Shown here: positions 36,801-50,264 of the stretch, in pieces | How positions within the stretch are numbered: the first letter of the stretch is position 1 | Layout: each line of letters starts with the position of its first letter | Origin: Pycnopodia helianthoides | Lineage: Eukaryota > Echinodermata > Asteroidea > Forcipulatida > Asteriidae | NCBI GenBank assembly: GCA_032158295.1 | Contig: CM063251.1 | Coordinates: 16,071,757 to 16,135,756, forward strand | Length of the DNA stretch: 64,000 bases | Direction: 5' to 3' | Notes under the pieces: generated by a model | What the model was told of the DNA's origin: nothing | The model's input: only the letters and a program-made list of their open reading frames with translations | Database searches by the model: none | Position numbers and translations under genes: made by a program

Positions 36801-39800
36801 ATTTATTCTTATGAAGAGTGTCCTTCACAAAGCCCCTATAGGGTCCACTTTAGATGAGGGTTCTGAAAGTGGGGTGAGGGGGGGGGGAGGGAGGGTCAGG
36901 AGGGACGGGATGCAAGCTCTGTGTAGTTGTTTGTAATCAATTACCTGTAGGCAGTGCTGCGAATCATGGGGAAATACAGTGTTTCTGCTCGCAGCCCTTA
37001 GAACTACATGTACATTGAGGTGACTAAGCTCTTGGTCTCTACTGCCCCAAGATACCAAATTTGTTTGCTCAGCAGAAATAGGCAGGGAACCAGTCTCAAG
37101 CGATATACAATGCATAGTAAATTTGGCCGGTAACTCGTTTCTGATGAGCAGGATTTGTTTAATAATACTAATAATAATAACTCTTTTTTCTACAGCGCTT
37201 TTTCTACAGCGCTTATTCTACGGGTGTCTCAAAGCACTTATCATTATTTTTTCCAGACAGATTTTTGAAGTTTTTGAATTTTGAGACTTATTATGTAACA
37301 CCTTGTAAAGGTTTACAAGGTGCTGCGCCGCATTCAGCAGCCACTACCAGAAACACCGGGGCAAACCCTGTCTCTTAGCGAGAGTATTACCAGGTTCTTT
37401 TACGTGCATTAGACAACACACAGGACCAACGGCTTTATGTCCCATCAAAGCAATAATGGTGTAGTGTCTTGCTGAAGGACACAAGTGTCAAGACCGAGAA
37501 TCGAACCCGCACTCTGCTGATCAGAAACACCAGAGCTTGACCGCTCGGCCACGACACGGCGTTGCTTAGCAAGTGAAACAGCCCCAGGTCTTCGCTGTGT
37601 TTCTTCATGGTTTTCTTACTGTGGCCCATCAGCCATCACCCTCGGTCATTGGCCCTCGGCCCTTGCCCCCCAACCTGACTGCAAATCCAGACCCCTCTGC
37701 TTCTACCACCACCAGCATTGTCTCCATCAAAACTCCTCCTCTGACCCCTACAGTGCACTATTTTCACACCCAGAGGAAACTGAAGAGGTTGTCCACCCTG
37801 CCTGGCTGACAACAAGGAGAGAGAGAGAGAGAAAAAAAAGATAAAATTGTTGACAGCACTGCTAATTTATTTTGTCTCGTAGAGTGGAAGTGTATGTGTA
37901 CCAGCGTTTAGTATGAGCCGTTGAAGTGCACAATGTGATGCTTTTCACCTCAGTTGTTGCTTGTGACTTGCACTGAAAATGCCATGGTACGAGTCAATAG
38001 TTTTTTTTGTTTTTTTGTTTTTTTTTTTACTGTAGAGAAAGAGAAAAGCTAAGGTTTTGTCCTTCTCTAGATGAAAGTGATGGGGGGGGTGGGGGTAATG
38101 AGAAAGAGCAGTGAAGATTGATTGAATGATGTCATTGAATCTTGTCAGCTATTGATATGTAATGTAATTGCAAATGAATGCTCTTTCGTCCAGTTGATAT
38201 TTATGAATCTGTCACTTGTCCGTCTCATTTCAAACGTGTTTGGATTTTTGGATTTTATTTGTTTTGTCATTTTGTCTTGATGCGAAGTGACGCATTTCAA
38301 GTATTATTATTTTTTCTTCTTCCTCTCCTGTCTGGTAAATTTGCATTTGTATTGCACGTTGCATATCGTACCACTCATTATTTGCGCTGTAGTCTGGTGA
38401 CTGGACTTTAGCTCCTGGGCAATAGTAATCTCATTTATGCTGATTTATTCCTTGTATTCGTGTATGAATCACCACTTAAATTGACCCAAGGATTTCCCCC
38501 TAATATTCTTGAGATTACCACCCAAAAACCAGAAGAGATATAACAAGCTAGGGCATCATGCTGATGCCCTTGTATGAAAAGAGAAAGGGAGGGGGATGAC
38601 TGAGATTGTGAAATGATAAGAAAAAATGGTCGCAGCAGCGAAATGAAGTTATTGCACTTTATTGGCTGCGCGGCAATCACGAGTTATGAGTAATACAAGG
38701 CAGAGAGCCCAGAGGGTATTTGTGGCTCGGACTAACAAGGCTTGGAGTCGTAGCTCCATCTGACAAGAATCATGCAAGGCATTGTCTAGTGCTCTCCAGA
38801 CTTAACTCAATCATTCTCTAGCCTCTCTCCCCCCCCCCCCCAAGGAAACACCTGCCTGCCTAGTAGTAGTAGTAGTGGCCAGTCAATGAGGTCAATGCGG
38901 ATTGGCTGCTCACTGAGGAGAACATTATCTGATTGACCAATCAAAATATGAAGATACTCGAGATGAGAAAGGTTGTTGCTGGTTGGGTGGTGTCGGAATC
39001 TTACTATTGATTGGTTTGTTCGAGTCACAGTCATTGAGGTCAATGCTGATTGGTTACTGTTGGGGTGAACAATGTCCGATTGACCAATCAGATTGGGGCA
39101 CTCAAAAGGGTCGTTGCTGGAAGGTTTTTGAATGTTGTTTCAAACAGAATTTCGTAGATGGTCAGTCTGTGCCAGTAAAAGAAGTCACTCCTGATTGGTT
39201 GCTGCTGAGTGGAATATTACTCACTTCTCCAATCAGATCACGATCTATCACTCAGAATAAGAGGTCTGTGTTGCAAGTAGTCGTAGACTGATAAACTTGA
39301 TTGGTTTGTTCCTAGTTGAAGATTGGTATCAATCGGCCTATCGGATGGAGACATGTGACTCTCCAGGCCAAAAAGACAATTGTTGATTGTTTAAAAACCC
39401 AAGTGATCTCTGGCTTGGAAGAGTACTTGCTCAGTTAACCAATCTTGTACAAATATGTGTTGGCAAATATGTGTTGGCAAGAGAGTGTCATTGCTGATTG
39501 GATGCTGTCAACTGAGTCTCTCACAGCTGATTGGTTTGTTCCGGGAAGACCATGCCTGATTGACCAATCAGGTGAAAGTCATCTGAGGACAAGGTTATCT
39601 CTGATTGGATGCTGCTAAATTTAGAACACTGCTCAATGGTGTGGAAAAATGAAAAGGAATTCAACCTTAAGACCTTATGCATCATGCAGCTTCTGTGTCT
39701 TGTCTGCCATTTGCTAGTCAAATGACTCAAGACGCATGTTGCAATGATGTGAGGTGTTTGGCTTAAAAAGCACAGTGGCAGGCCTGGAATTTCATCTCTG

Positions 39801-42800
39801 TGTGGACAAGGCCATTTTTATTTTGCAAAGGGCATTTCCATTGAAAAAACTTTGGACAAGACCTTTTTCGTTTTGCAAAAGACATTTCCACCAAAAAAAA
39901 ATTTTTTTGGAACAAGGCCATTTTCATAACGCAAAGGGCATTTCCCTTGGACAATTTTTAAAAGTGTATGGGAAACTTTTGAAAGGGCACTAAGGCCAAC
40001 ACTAGGGCAACTGAGGCCATTGCTCTGTGGCCTCTGTGTAATTCCAAGCCTACAGTTGATATGTCGCTTACATGTATACCGTAGTACATCGTGATTGTTC
40101 CCCCAAATCACACAGAAATGTGGGGCAGTTTCTGCCATGCAAAGAGCAACAATGGGTTGAATGAGTGGATTCAATCAAAAAGTAACCCAGAAAAGAGAGA
40201 TAAGTTTAACTATTTAGGAAATAAAGAATTTAAATATTTTCTGCTCTGACTGGTTGCTTCTCAACATCAGCATCTCTCAACTGATTGGTCCAGACAGAGA
40301 AGAAGATAATTGTCCAGTTTAACCAATCAGGTTGTCAGCATGGAGGTGAATGCCATCAACCTCCCGATTGTCCAAGACCACTCAAACAGAAGTAATCTCC
40401 GTGAAAAAAGAAAAAGAAAAAAAAAAGCACTCATTGGTCCCTGCACTGAAAAAAGTACGCTGCAAACCGTTTTTTGTTACCAAAGACTTAGTGATTACAC
40501 TGAAGCTTGTACTGTTGATGAATGGAGATCTCTCAAAGGGGAATGTACATTATAGAACCAGTCAGGAGGGGTCCGCAGAGACTTCCTGTGCAAAATTGAC
40601 AAGCTAATGGAGTCTGAGAGTAATGGCATAGTGATGTAGTGATAGCATTTGATTCCTACCTTTAAAAAAACAATCAATAAATAAAATCACTTCTTCATTT
40701 CAAGTTTCTTCCACCCTTCATTTTTATTCTTGAGATTAGTTTTCTTTATTTGATTTAAAAGTGGCTGCTGAAGTTGATTTAAAAAAAAATGTAAAGTTTA
40801 GAAACTGTAAAAGGATTATCAGGTTTTGGATTCAAGCAGCAAATTTGGTTGAACCAATCAGTGGCAGACTATATGGTATGTTAAACTCATGGCCTTCATT
40901 GATTGGAAAAAGTTAGATGCTGGTGATTGCATTCGCTGATTGAATGTTGTTGTGAGAAAAGAGAAAAAAAAACCATCAAGGAACTGAGTTTGTTTTTTTG
41001 GGGAAAGATTTTTTTTTTTCCCTTGAACAGGACGTATTTATTTCCTGAACATGAACGATATGTACGCACTTCTGATTGGACGGAATCGAGAGGCACGCTG
41101 CGTTATTAACCAATGGCCCGTGGCTGTTTTGACTTCTGCCTGATTGGCCACTCCCAGGCTGAATCACCGATCTCGGGCCCACAGGCCGTCTTCGAGACAA
41201 CAAAAGGACCTGTGATCGTTATCAACACACCCCACCATCAACACCCGAGGTGTTGATGAACAAGGCAGCTCCAGCAATCCAGCCAAACTATGCCCCACCA
41301 CGCCTTCCCTTGATTGCTAGTTATTGTGTCTCAGCACTCCAGAGGCTGCTAATTTCACCCCATCTTTCCCCTCACTTCTACAGGAATATATATATATATA
41401 GACAAATCCACGTCCCCTCCGGTAGGGGTGAAGGAAGGGGGGTCCTTAACAAGATTCCCACACTCCCCCTCTCCGTCTAAATTGAATATTATTTTCATTT
41501 TGATTCCAGCGACGTTGGTGTTCGGGGGGTGAATCGTGCAGCGCATTATTATCACAGCGTAGGTAATTTAGTAGTGAGACGTGTGTCTTGATCCATTAGT
41601 CATTACAATAGATGATCTACCTTCCCCACACACTTCATCTCCCCCTATCCCCATCTGCTTGCTCTTCTTGCGTCGTCGTCGTCGTTCCACTTCCTCCTCC
41701 CCCCCCTCCCCCCTCTGGCTTTGGGTGTGTGTCTTCAGCCCCAGCCACCACTCGTTGCCCAAAACGCATGCATGGTGATTTTCCGTCGTAATCCTGAGTA
41801 AATAAAGATCTCTGGTCGTTGAATAAAAAAAATATATAAAAAAATAAAAGGAAGAAATTAACACCCCCCCAAAAAAAGGCTAGACACCCAATGCCAGTGG
41901 GTGCATAAACAAGGGGGAGAGAGTGGGGGACAAAAATAAAGCACAAGTCTGTGGCACTGATAATGGTTTTGTGCTTTTTCCCGGAGTGTCCCGCGGCTGC
42001 AATAATTTTAATTGAATTTTGTGTTTGAGCTGGTAGGGTATACTTAAAGCCAAGATTAAAAAAGGGGGGTTGTAAATGAGTGACTGCACTTTGTTTATTT
42101 ACCCATTTTTAAAAATATATATAACTATTTTAAACTTGATGGCTCGCCAAATTTATGAGGATTTTGAAATTGTTTGAAGTACATTATATTAATGGTTCTC
42201 TTGCTTAGTTTGTTTGTAAGATGCGGTTTTATTGTATAGAGCACCGTTTGTAAACACCTGTAATTATGAGTATCGTAATTTTTTTTGCGCTGAGCGTAAA
42301 TTGCTTTTTAAATGTAATCGGTGAAGGGCAGACTGAAAAACTAATTGGTTGTTAAAGATCCGTGCGTTAGGATCCGAAACAAAGGATTTATATACTTAAT
42401 TTCTGGCAGAAGAGTAATTTTGACGGTGGAATTAAACTGAAACCTTTGTCGTTGTTTTCTTGACAACAGCGTTTGTGTGAATTTAACAATATCAACAACA
42501 AAAATTTGCTCAAAGCTCTCCCTGGATTTTAAAACAAATTTGGGACATTCTGGACAAAAAATGTGCAAGTTTGGCCAAAGTACGCTGAATTGAAACGAGG
42601 CCTTCGGAATTGTTTTTTTACTGGATGTTTATGTTTGGTTTTTAAAAGACCTACCGTGTAATTTTGAGCATTTTAAATCGCTTTATTTTTTATTTTTGTG
42701 AATTTGATCTTAACTTTAAATGCTAAATGTGTTTTGGGGCGTATTGCCTCACAATTTCCGAGAACTTTTATGATGAGTTTAACCTAGAAAAAAAATCGCA

Positions 42801-45800
42801 AGCGCTTTGTAGGGGTTGAAGTTTGCGGGCAGACCTGGGCGTAACAAACAGGACTTTTAATTTTGTTCTTTACCATTGTAAGCATCTTTTTTTGTTTGAG
42901 TTGCGTGGAAAAGAATTCACAGTCACCATGAGTTGGAATCAAACCGCTGGGAGTGAGATACTTTTTAAAGGGTGTGCATGAGATTGGCTAGATTAAAATT
43001 TATAAATGTTCACAGATTTGCACATATACATGTCATTTACACGGTAAAACACTTTGTCTGCTTTAATAGCAAAAGTGAGTAGGAAACCAGTTGCAAACTG
43101 CACAAATAAGATATGGTAGTTTGGCTGGTAACTTTTTTTCTGGTAGAAATGTAATTGCTTAGCTACTTGTTGTGCGTAGGAATTGGTGATGTATTGTCCC
43201 TGAAAAAGCATTAGGGAATGCCATGTGAGTAAGAATGCCACGGTACATGATGTAGGTCATGTGCGAATGAGGCATTTTATACTATAGCTGCTCTTTGGTC
43301 TAGGTCGGATCCTCTCAGTGGGTCAAGACGACACACATCGTCAAGTGTCTCTCCACAGAACCTTGGTTTCTCCGCTCACCAGTCTCAGGGTCACTCTTGA
43401 AGCAGTAATTTGCCACTGATTGATTTAACTGTCATGACAATTGGATTTTACGGGGGCTGTTGAGGGTGCAGTCTGCGCAGTCCAGACTGCGTGTGTTCTC
43501 TCTGACCTAGCAGACGCAGACTGGTGCATCCTAGCCACGAGCGCCTGCATGTTTATACCCCCCCCCCCCCCCGATTGACTCGAGGAGATTATGCAGTTAA
43601 AGCATCCAAACTAGAACCACACCCACTAGCAATGTTACTTTGTGGCGTGTCGTGGCTGTGTCAGGCGCGCTGGAGTCGAGCTCTGGTGTTTCTGATCAGC
43701 AGAGTGTGGGTTCGAGTCCCGGTCGCGACACTTAATGTCCTTAAGCAAGACACTTAACCATTGTTGCTTCGTCCTTCAGTTGGTGCGTAAAGCCGTAGGA
43801 CCCGTGTTGTGCACGTAAATGGACCCAGTGCACTTATCGTTAAGAGAAGGGGTTCACCCTGGTTTTTTGTGCATGGTTGGCTGCAGATAGCACCACAGCA
43901 CCCTGTACAAAACCGTTAAATGGCGTTGTGTAAATAAATGGGTCTTATACTTCCAACGTAGCTCCTCAATATTTAGAAACAAATACTGAGTGCTTTGAGA
44001 TGTCCACGGGTGTGATAAAGTGCTGTATAAGAGTTTTGTACTATTATTTAATTATTTTTTTTAGTTATCAGGCCTGTGAAATCTCCGCTTTAAAGCGGAT
44101 ATCCGCTTTTTCCTTGACCGTGACGATTTTTTATTTCTGCTTTTTTTTTGTAAAAAAAAAATTTTTGTAAAAAAAAAATAATAATAAAAAATTATGATTT
44201 TTTTTTTGCCTAATATATGCTTGGCAACAACAATATACAACTACAATAATGTGAAATAAGCCTAGTTACTGGATCAATGGGGTGCCTCAAGTCGACCAGT
44301 GTAAATGCGTGACACGCGCTCACTTGACGTTCCACGATCATTCTTACATCATGTAGTGTTTCACCCTCTTTTTTAAGGGTCTATTCACAGGCCTGAGTTA
44401 TGAAAGCGGCAAGTTAGTTCCTAGCAGCCATTCCATTTATGTTCCACTACTACTTGTACGTAGAATGTTGAATAAACTGCTTCTTTTGTAAGGTGCTTGA
44501 TATGACTTCTAAGGGTTACCTGGAGTGCGTTCCACTCTGACATTTGTTGCATGAGTGTTTGAAACATGTACGTCATGCTAACAATTTGGACCAGAACATG
44601 TTGTATTCAAAAGCTGTATGCACCAATACAAAAGTCTTCTGTAGAATTCTATATTTAAAAAAATATATAGAAATTTTAGAAGAAGTTTCTTAAGAATTTT
44701 ATAAGGGGAATCCTATAGAAATTCTTTAGAAGTTGTATAGAGATTCTACAGAGTTTGTATAGAGATTCTACAGAGTTTGTATAGAGATTCTACAGAGTTT
44801 GTATCGAGATTCTATGGATATTCGGCGACTTTTCTATAGAACTTGTAGGTCCTCTATAGAAACTGTATAGCATTCATGTAGGTATCTGCAGTGATGGTCA
44901 ATGTTTTGTCGGTTGCTCTTAAAAGTAAAACTTTTTTTATGACTAATTTTGATCAACACATTTGTAAACATCTCTGTTTGAGGAAGGTTTAGGTCGGATT
45001 TTCAATGGAATTGTCACTGCTTTTTGTCAATTAAAAAAAAAAAAAAAAAAGTTGGCTTCAAGCATACATTAACATCTCCTCTCAGCTGTTTGCTGAATTT
45101 TGTGCTAAGTGCATTCCTGTTTAAAAATTTACGTGTCAGTTGGCCAACGTTATTTGCATTGTTTCGCTAGGGTGGGATGTACTTTGATGTAATGCATCAT
45201 GTATCATTGAGGCTCCTCCGTGCATGTATGTAGTGAATGTGCCACATTACTTTCAATTCAGTTCTGTCCGATGCTTTAGTTACGGACCCGGTACAACTTC
45301 TCCGAGAGAAACACAAATGCTGCCCCGAATGTGTTTGCCTTGCCACAATTTTTTTCTGACGCTCAAACCCGTCAGGTGTGTAGAAGTCAGATGATGTAAT
45401 AAAAGGGCAGACTTTCTCAGGCAGAAGGTGTGCGGGAAGAAGTCATAACAACTTATATAGTACAGGGTGTCAAGGATCAGTTGTGTACAATTAGAAAAAA
45501 AAAAGCTACATGTAGGCAGATGTGAATTCTTACTCGGCCCGATGTGTCGTGTTTTAAAAAGGGCAAGAGCACCAAGGCGATTTCTCCTTGGTAAAGGGCA
45601 CCTTTACGAGGAAGTTGTCAGTTTCTATTGGACTATTTCAAGGGCACCAAGGCAATGACCAGGGGCAACGGAGGTTTTTTATTGAAAAAGAAGCTAGGCA
45701 GATGTGAATTCTTACTCGGGCCGGATGCGTCGTGTTTTAAAAAGGGGCAAGAGCAACAAGGCGTTTTCTCCTTGGTAAAGGGTACCTTTATGAGGAAGGT

Positions 45801-48800
45801 GTCGATTTTATTGGACTATTTCAAGGGCACCAAGGCAATGACCAGGGGCAATGGAGGCTTTTTATTGAAAAAGAAGCTAGGCAGATGTGAATTCTTACTC
45901 GGCCCGATGCGTCGTGTTTGAAAAGGGCAAGAGCACCAAGGCGATTTCTCCTTGGTAAAGGGCACCTTTATGAGGAAGTTGTCAGTTTCTATTGGACTAT
46001 TTTAAGGGCACCAAGGCAATGACCAGGGGCAATGGAGGCAATTGCCTCAGTTGATTCTGTAAAATATCAGATTAAAGGAGGTGTACAACACTGGTAAGAT
46101 TGAACATGTTAATGTTTGATTCACACTTAACTTACATGGTACAAAGATGGTCTTGGTGGAAAACATCCCGTGAAATTTGTTTTGCTTGAAATGCGAGAGT
46201 CTTTGAGATTTGAGTAAAATAGTTTGTTTTGATCTTGCAGGTCAAAACACTTGATGTTTGAAAAAAAGGTTTTTCCCCCACTGTTTTATCATGACTCTGT
46301 TTACTGATTGAGCTTATAAACTTTAACAGGTTTGTTATTTCATGTATATGTCCGGTCCAATAGATTGCGGATCCTGATCTTTGACAATACCCAATGTTGT
46401 CCACCAGCTTTTACAATACTTTAAACATCACATGTAATAACATTGGAAGAAACTTGCTTGCCTATTTATGCCTTCCTGCACGGGGTTACATAATGTACAT
46501 CGTACTTCATTGCGAAAGAACACGTTCAGTAAATTTTGTGATTAGTTTGTAACGCTAATGGGTACGCAAATTTGTTCAGTGCAAAAAAAAAAACATGTAC
46601 TTGCTTTGCAGGAGCAGGTTGCCAGCCAAATTTACATATATAATACATTGATTGTAACCAGTACCCTGTCCATTTTGCTGAACAGATAAATTTAAGACCA
46701 GCTTTTGGCCCTGTTTACGAGAACAACCAAATGGGATTTTCAAAAAAAAAAAATGATACTCCAGGAAACTTGTTTGAGGAATTGTTTTTTTCCATTGACA
46801 ACATTTTAACGATACGTAGTGTTTATGTTCCTTTTTGCAGCAAAATCCGAGAGGAGCTTGGATTGAAACCTCTCCCAGTGGACAAACTCTCGCCAGCTAA
46901 ACACAGAAGTACAAGTAAAGGAAGAGTAAGTACATGTATTCCAGTGTTTTTTGTGATTTGTGATGGAAACAATCCCCCCCCCCCGCCTCAACCACACTCT
47001 CTAAAAGATGTTGGGCCCTTCACTTTTCTTCATGTATAGAAATGGATCTTTTAATCTGCTCTGCAACGGCAGGGGTCGTGGGTTCGAATCTCACCGGAGT
47101 AATAGGCCTGTGGATTCTTTTTCACAGAACTCTGGGAAGTACTGAGTATACAGTACTTTACACACATCGGTGAAAGGGTAAAACCAAACTAAATATCTAA
47201 TTACATTTAAAGAAAGGATCTGGTGATTGGCAAAAAATAAAATAAACAAATAAATATAAGTTTTCAATCTGAAAGCTCAATGAATATAAAGTTCCTACCA
47301 GTACCACTTCCCCCAGAAAAAAATATTTCTGTCTGAAATACTTTCAACAATCGAGGAAATAGCTTTGCTTATTTGATCGCTACAATCAAAAAAGCTTCTA
47401 ATGTGAGAAGATGCTTAAAAACCCTGGAAAAACCCAAAACATTTCTCTTTATTTTCACTGAATCCGAACAACTTAACCGTCAAATTTAATGGAATATTTA
47501 CAGGTTTGGTCTTATGGTGTTTTTTATTTTGAACTGGAGAAAGGGAGTGAATTTACTTTAAAAAAATAAAATAAAAAATAAATAAATAAATATATATTTA
47601 AACGAAATAAAAGATGTATTTTCTCTTTAAAGGAACATTACAGAATTGGTTTTTGCTAACAAAACAGTTGCTGGCAGTGTATAGCACTTTATGTAATCCA
47701 CCATATACATAAACTGACAAACCTGTAGAAGTTTGAGATCGATCGGCCATCTGGGTCACGAGAAAATAGTGAAAAACCGATTACACATTTGCATGAAATC
47801 ATATAGATTCTACAAATGAATAAAACGTTCACTGAGCGATAAACTCCAATCGGAAAATTAGTTTATTAATTTCCCATCAAATATGGCATTTCAGACAGAA
47901 ATATTTCCATGGATGTTTTCTACTATCATCACCAATAGACCGTGTAAGTTTTATATAAATCTGTGATAAAAAAGCAAATTTTACAAATTTTTTTTCTTTC
48001 CAATTCTGTAATGTTCCTTTAAGGAGAGATGTGTATTGCTTAATGGCCCCTTATGGTATATCAATGCATCCACTTCTTTCACACTCCGCTGGTTATTATC
48101 GTGGTAATCAGCACGCGAGGGGAAATAAATGAAGGACTCATGTTATAAGATAAATTAGGTGCCAAACATCTGCCTGCTGCCTGCATGATTCCAATGATTC
48201 CAATGTGAGTATGATCACATCGAGCATGGGCCACCTGTTCTCGTTTTCTGGAGCCGCCGCCGCAAACTGCCACATTGGTAGAGAGCCGGCCACATAGATA
48301 GAGCCGCATAGTGCATTGAGTGGATTACTATTGCTAAATGATGTGGTCTGATAATTTTGTGAGTGCACATTTAAGGAGAATTTGAGGGTTCACCAGAAGT
48401 AGCGTAAATTGACTATATTTTGTTCTTGTTTCTGGTTTCTGTTTTCTGTATTAAAGGCAGCAGGCCTATATTCTTTTTGGAAATTGTCAAAGACCAGTAT
48501 CCTCACTTGGTGTATCCCAACATGCATAAAATAAAAAAAACTTTTGAAAATTTGGGCTCAATTGGTCATGGAAGTTTCAAATATTTTAGTGAGAAATTAC
48601 CTCTTTCTCAAAAACTACATTACTTCAGAGGGAGTCATTTCTCACAAGGTTTTATACTATACCAGCAGCTCTCGGGTGCTCCTTACGGAGTAAGTTTTTT
48701 TATGGTAATGTATTTCTTGTGTAATTACCAAAAGTATCCACTGTTATGTGACACATCGTGCCAAAATCTTTGTGAAATAATGAAATGGCATTTAAAGTGA

Positions 48801-50232
48801 AGAAACGTTAGCCGTGATATCAATGTAATATGATGGTGACAGCATCCGATCGCTAATGGTACTCTCTTGCCAACACATTTGTACAAGGTTGGTCAATAGC
48901 CCGTGGGCATGTCCCAAATGCGCATGATCGGCGCGCAAAGGATTCTGGGTGAAATCCGAACCCAAGCGACAGCGGCAATGAGGTACACAACTACAAAACC
49001 TGGCGCAGTTACATGCAAACTATAGCATGACATCCATCTTGGCAGCTTGATTGATTCTTTAACTGTACTCGATTTCCAAGATGCATTGCGCTACATGCTT
49101 AAGATGGCTCTTGTGCATATGGCCGATTGAGCAAGTACTCTTCCCAGAAAAAACGAGTCAGAGCAAAACTTGCTTCTTTTTTTTAATATATTTTTTTTAT
49201 TATATAATATTATAAAACAGTCAACAATTGTCCAGTCTTACAAATTGTGATAACACTTCTCCGGAAATAGTGAAATGGCAATAATAGTGAAGACAACCGA
49301 AACATGAGTCATGATGTCAATACGAACAAAGTATTCTATGTTGAGAAATACTTGCCTCGTACGCCGTGATGGGGGTGTTATTTGAAAGCTCTTCGTCTCT
49401 TCTATTTGATGAGCAAATAACGAGCCGACGCTCTACCAACTGAGCCATCTCGGCCTTAACAGGGCTCCAATTCGACACTGGACCACAGGCCCGAGGCCAG
49501 TGATTTTTTAGCATCGGGCCAGTAAACTCATGACCGGACAAGTCCGGCGGTCTTGTGTGTTTTCAATTCAAGAACAACTCATGTACATGTACCTCACTCT
49601 ATAATATCTTGAACAGAAACAAATTTTGTTCAAATGTTGACTTTGAGTAATGATTTGAATTATACTTAATACCCTTAAAGACAAATGAGGTAAATCTTCT
49701 CTTATACGTCTTAGTGCTTGTTCAATTTCAGTTTGAATCTGGTCTTGTAAAATTATTTATGGTCCAGTAAAACATTTTGTGATACAAGTCCTGTGTTCTT
49801 GTGGATTTTCCCCCCCAAATTCGAGCCCTGTTTAATGTTGGCGGTCTCCATCCCTTTTTTGACAATATCTTTATTCGGGGATGCCAGTCAGAAGCAGTTC
49901 GACCTCTAACAGCCGTTATAGCCGGGGATCGCACCCAAGTTAACGATACAGCCTGGGAAGCGGCAGGAGAGGGATCACCCTTAAGGGGATGCATCTTTCT
50001 TTTTTTTCAAATATTAAGTAATAAACCACAAGGTGAAACTGACTGGGTACATTTTAATTAGATTTGTTTCTGAGCACAAGCAGCCAGTCACTTAGTACAA
50101 TTTTTGGCATTTTTTTGTTTGAGTGCATGCCTCGGTCGCCACTCTCCCAACTCCGCTGCGCTTACAATCAGCATAACAAGATTGGCTTTATAGTCTGCTC
50201 TCTTAAGATGAGATTACAGTTTGCATTTAAGG

Positions 50233-50264
<32 letters not shown>

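Noticed and set aside
41568..41946. Frames of 98-103 codons on the minus strand
   Set aside because: Products are runs of Gly, Glu and Arg from a C- and T-rich tract, with no domain.
45467..45921. Repetitive 63- and 97-codon frames
   Set aside because: They are translations of the 182-bp tandem triplication.
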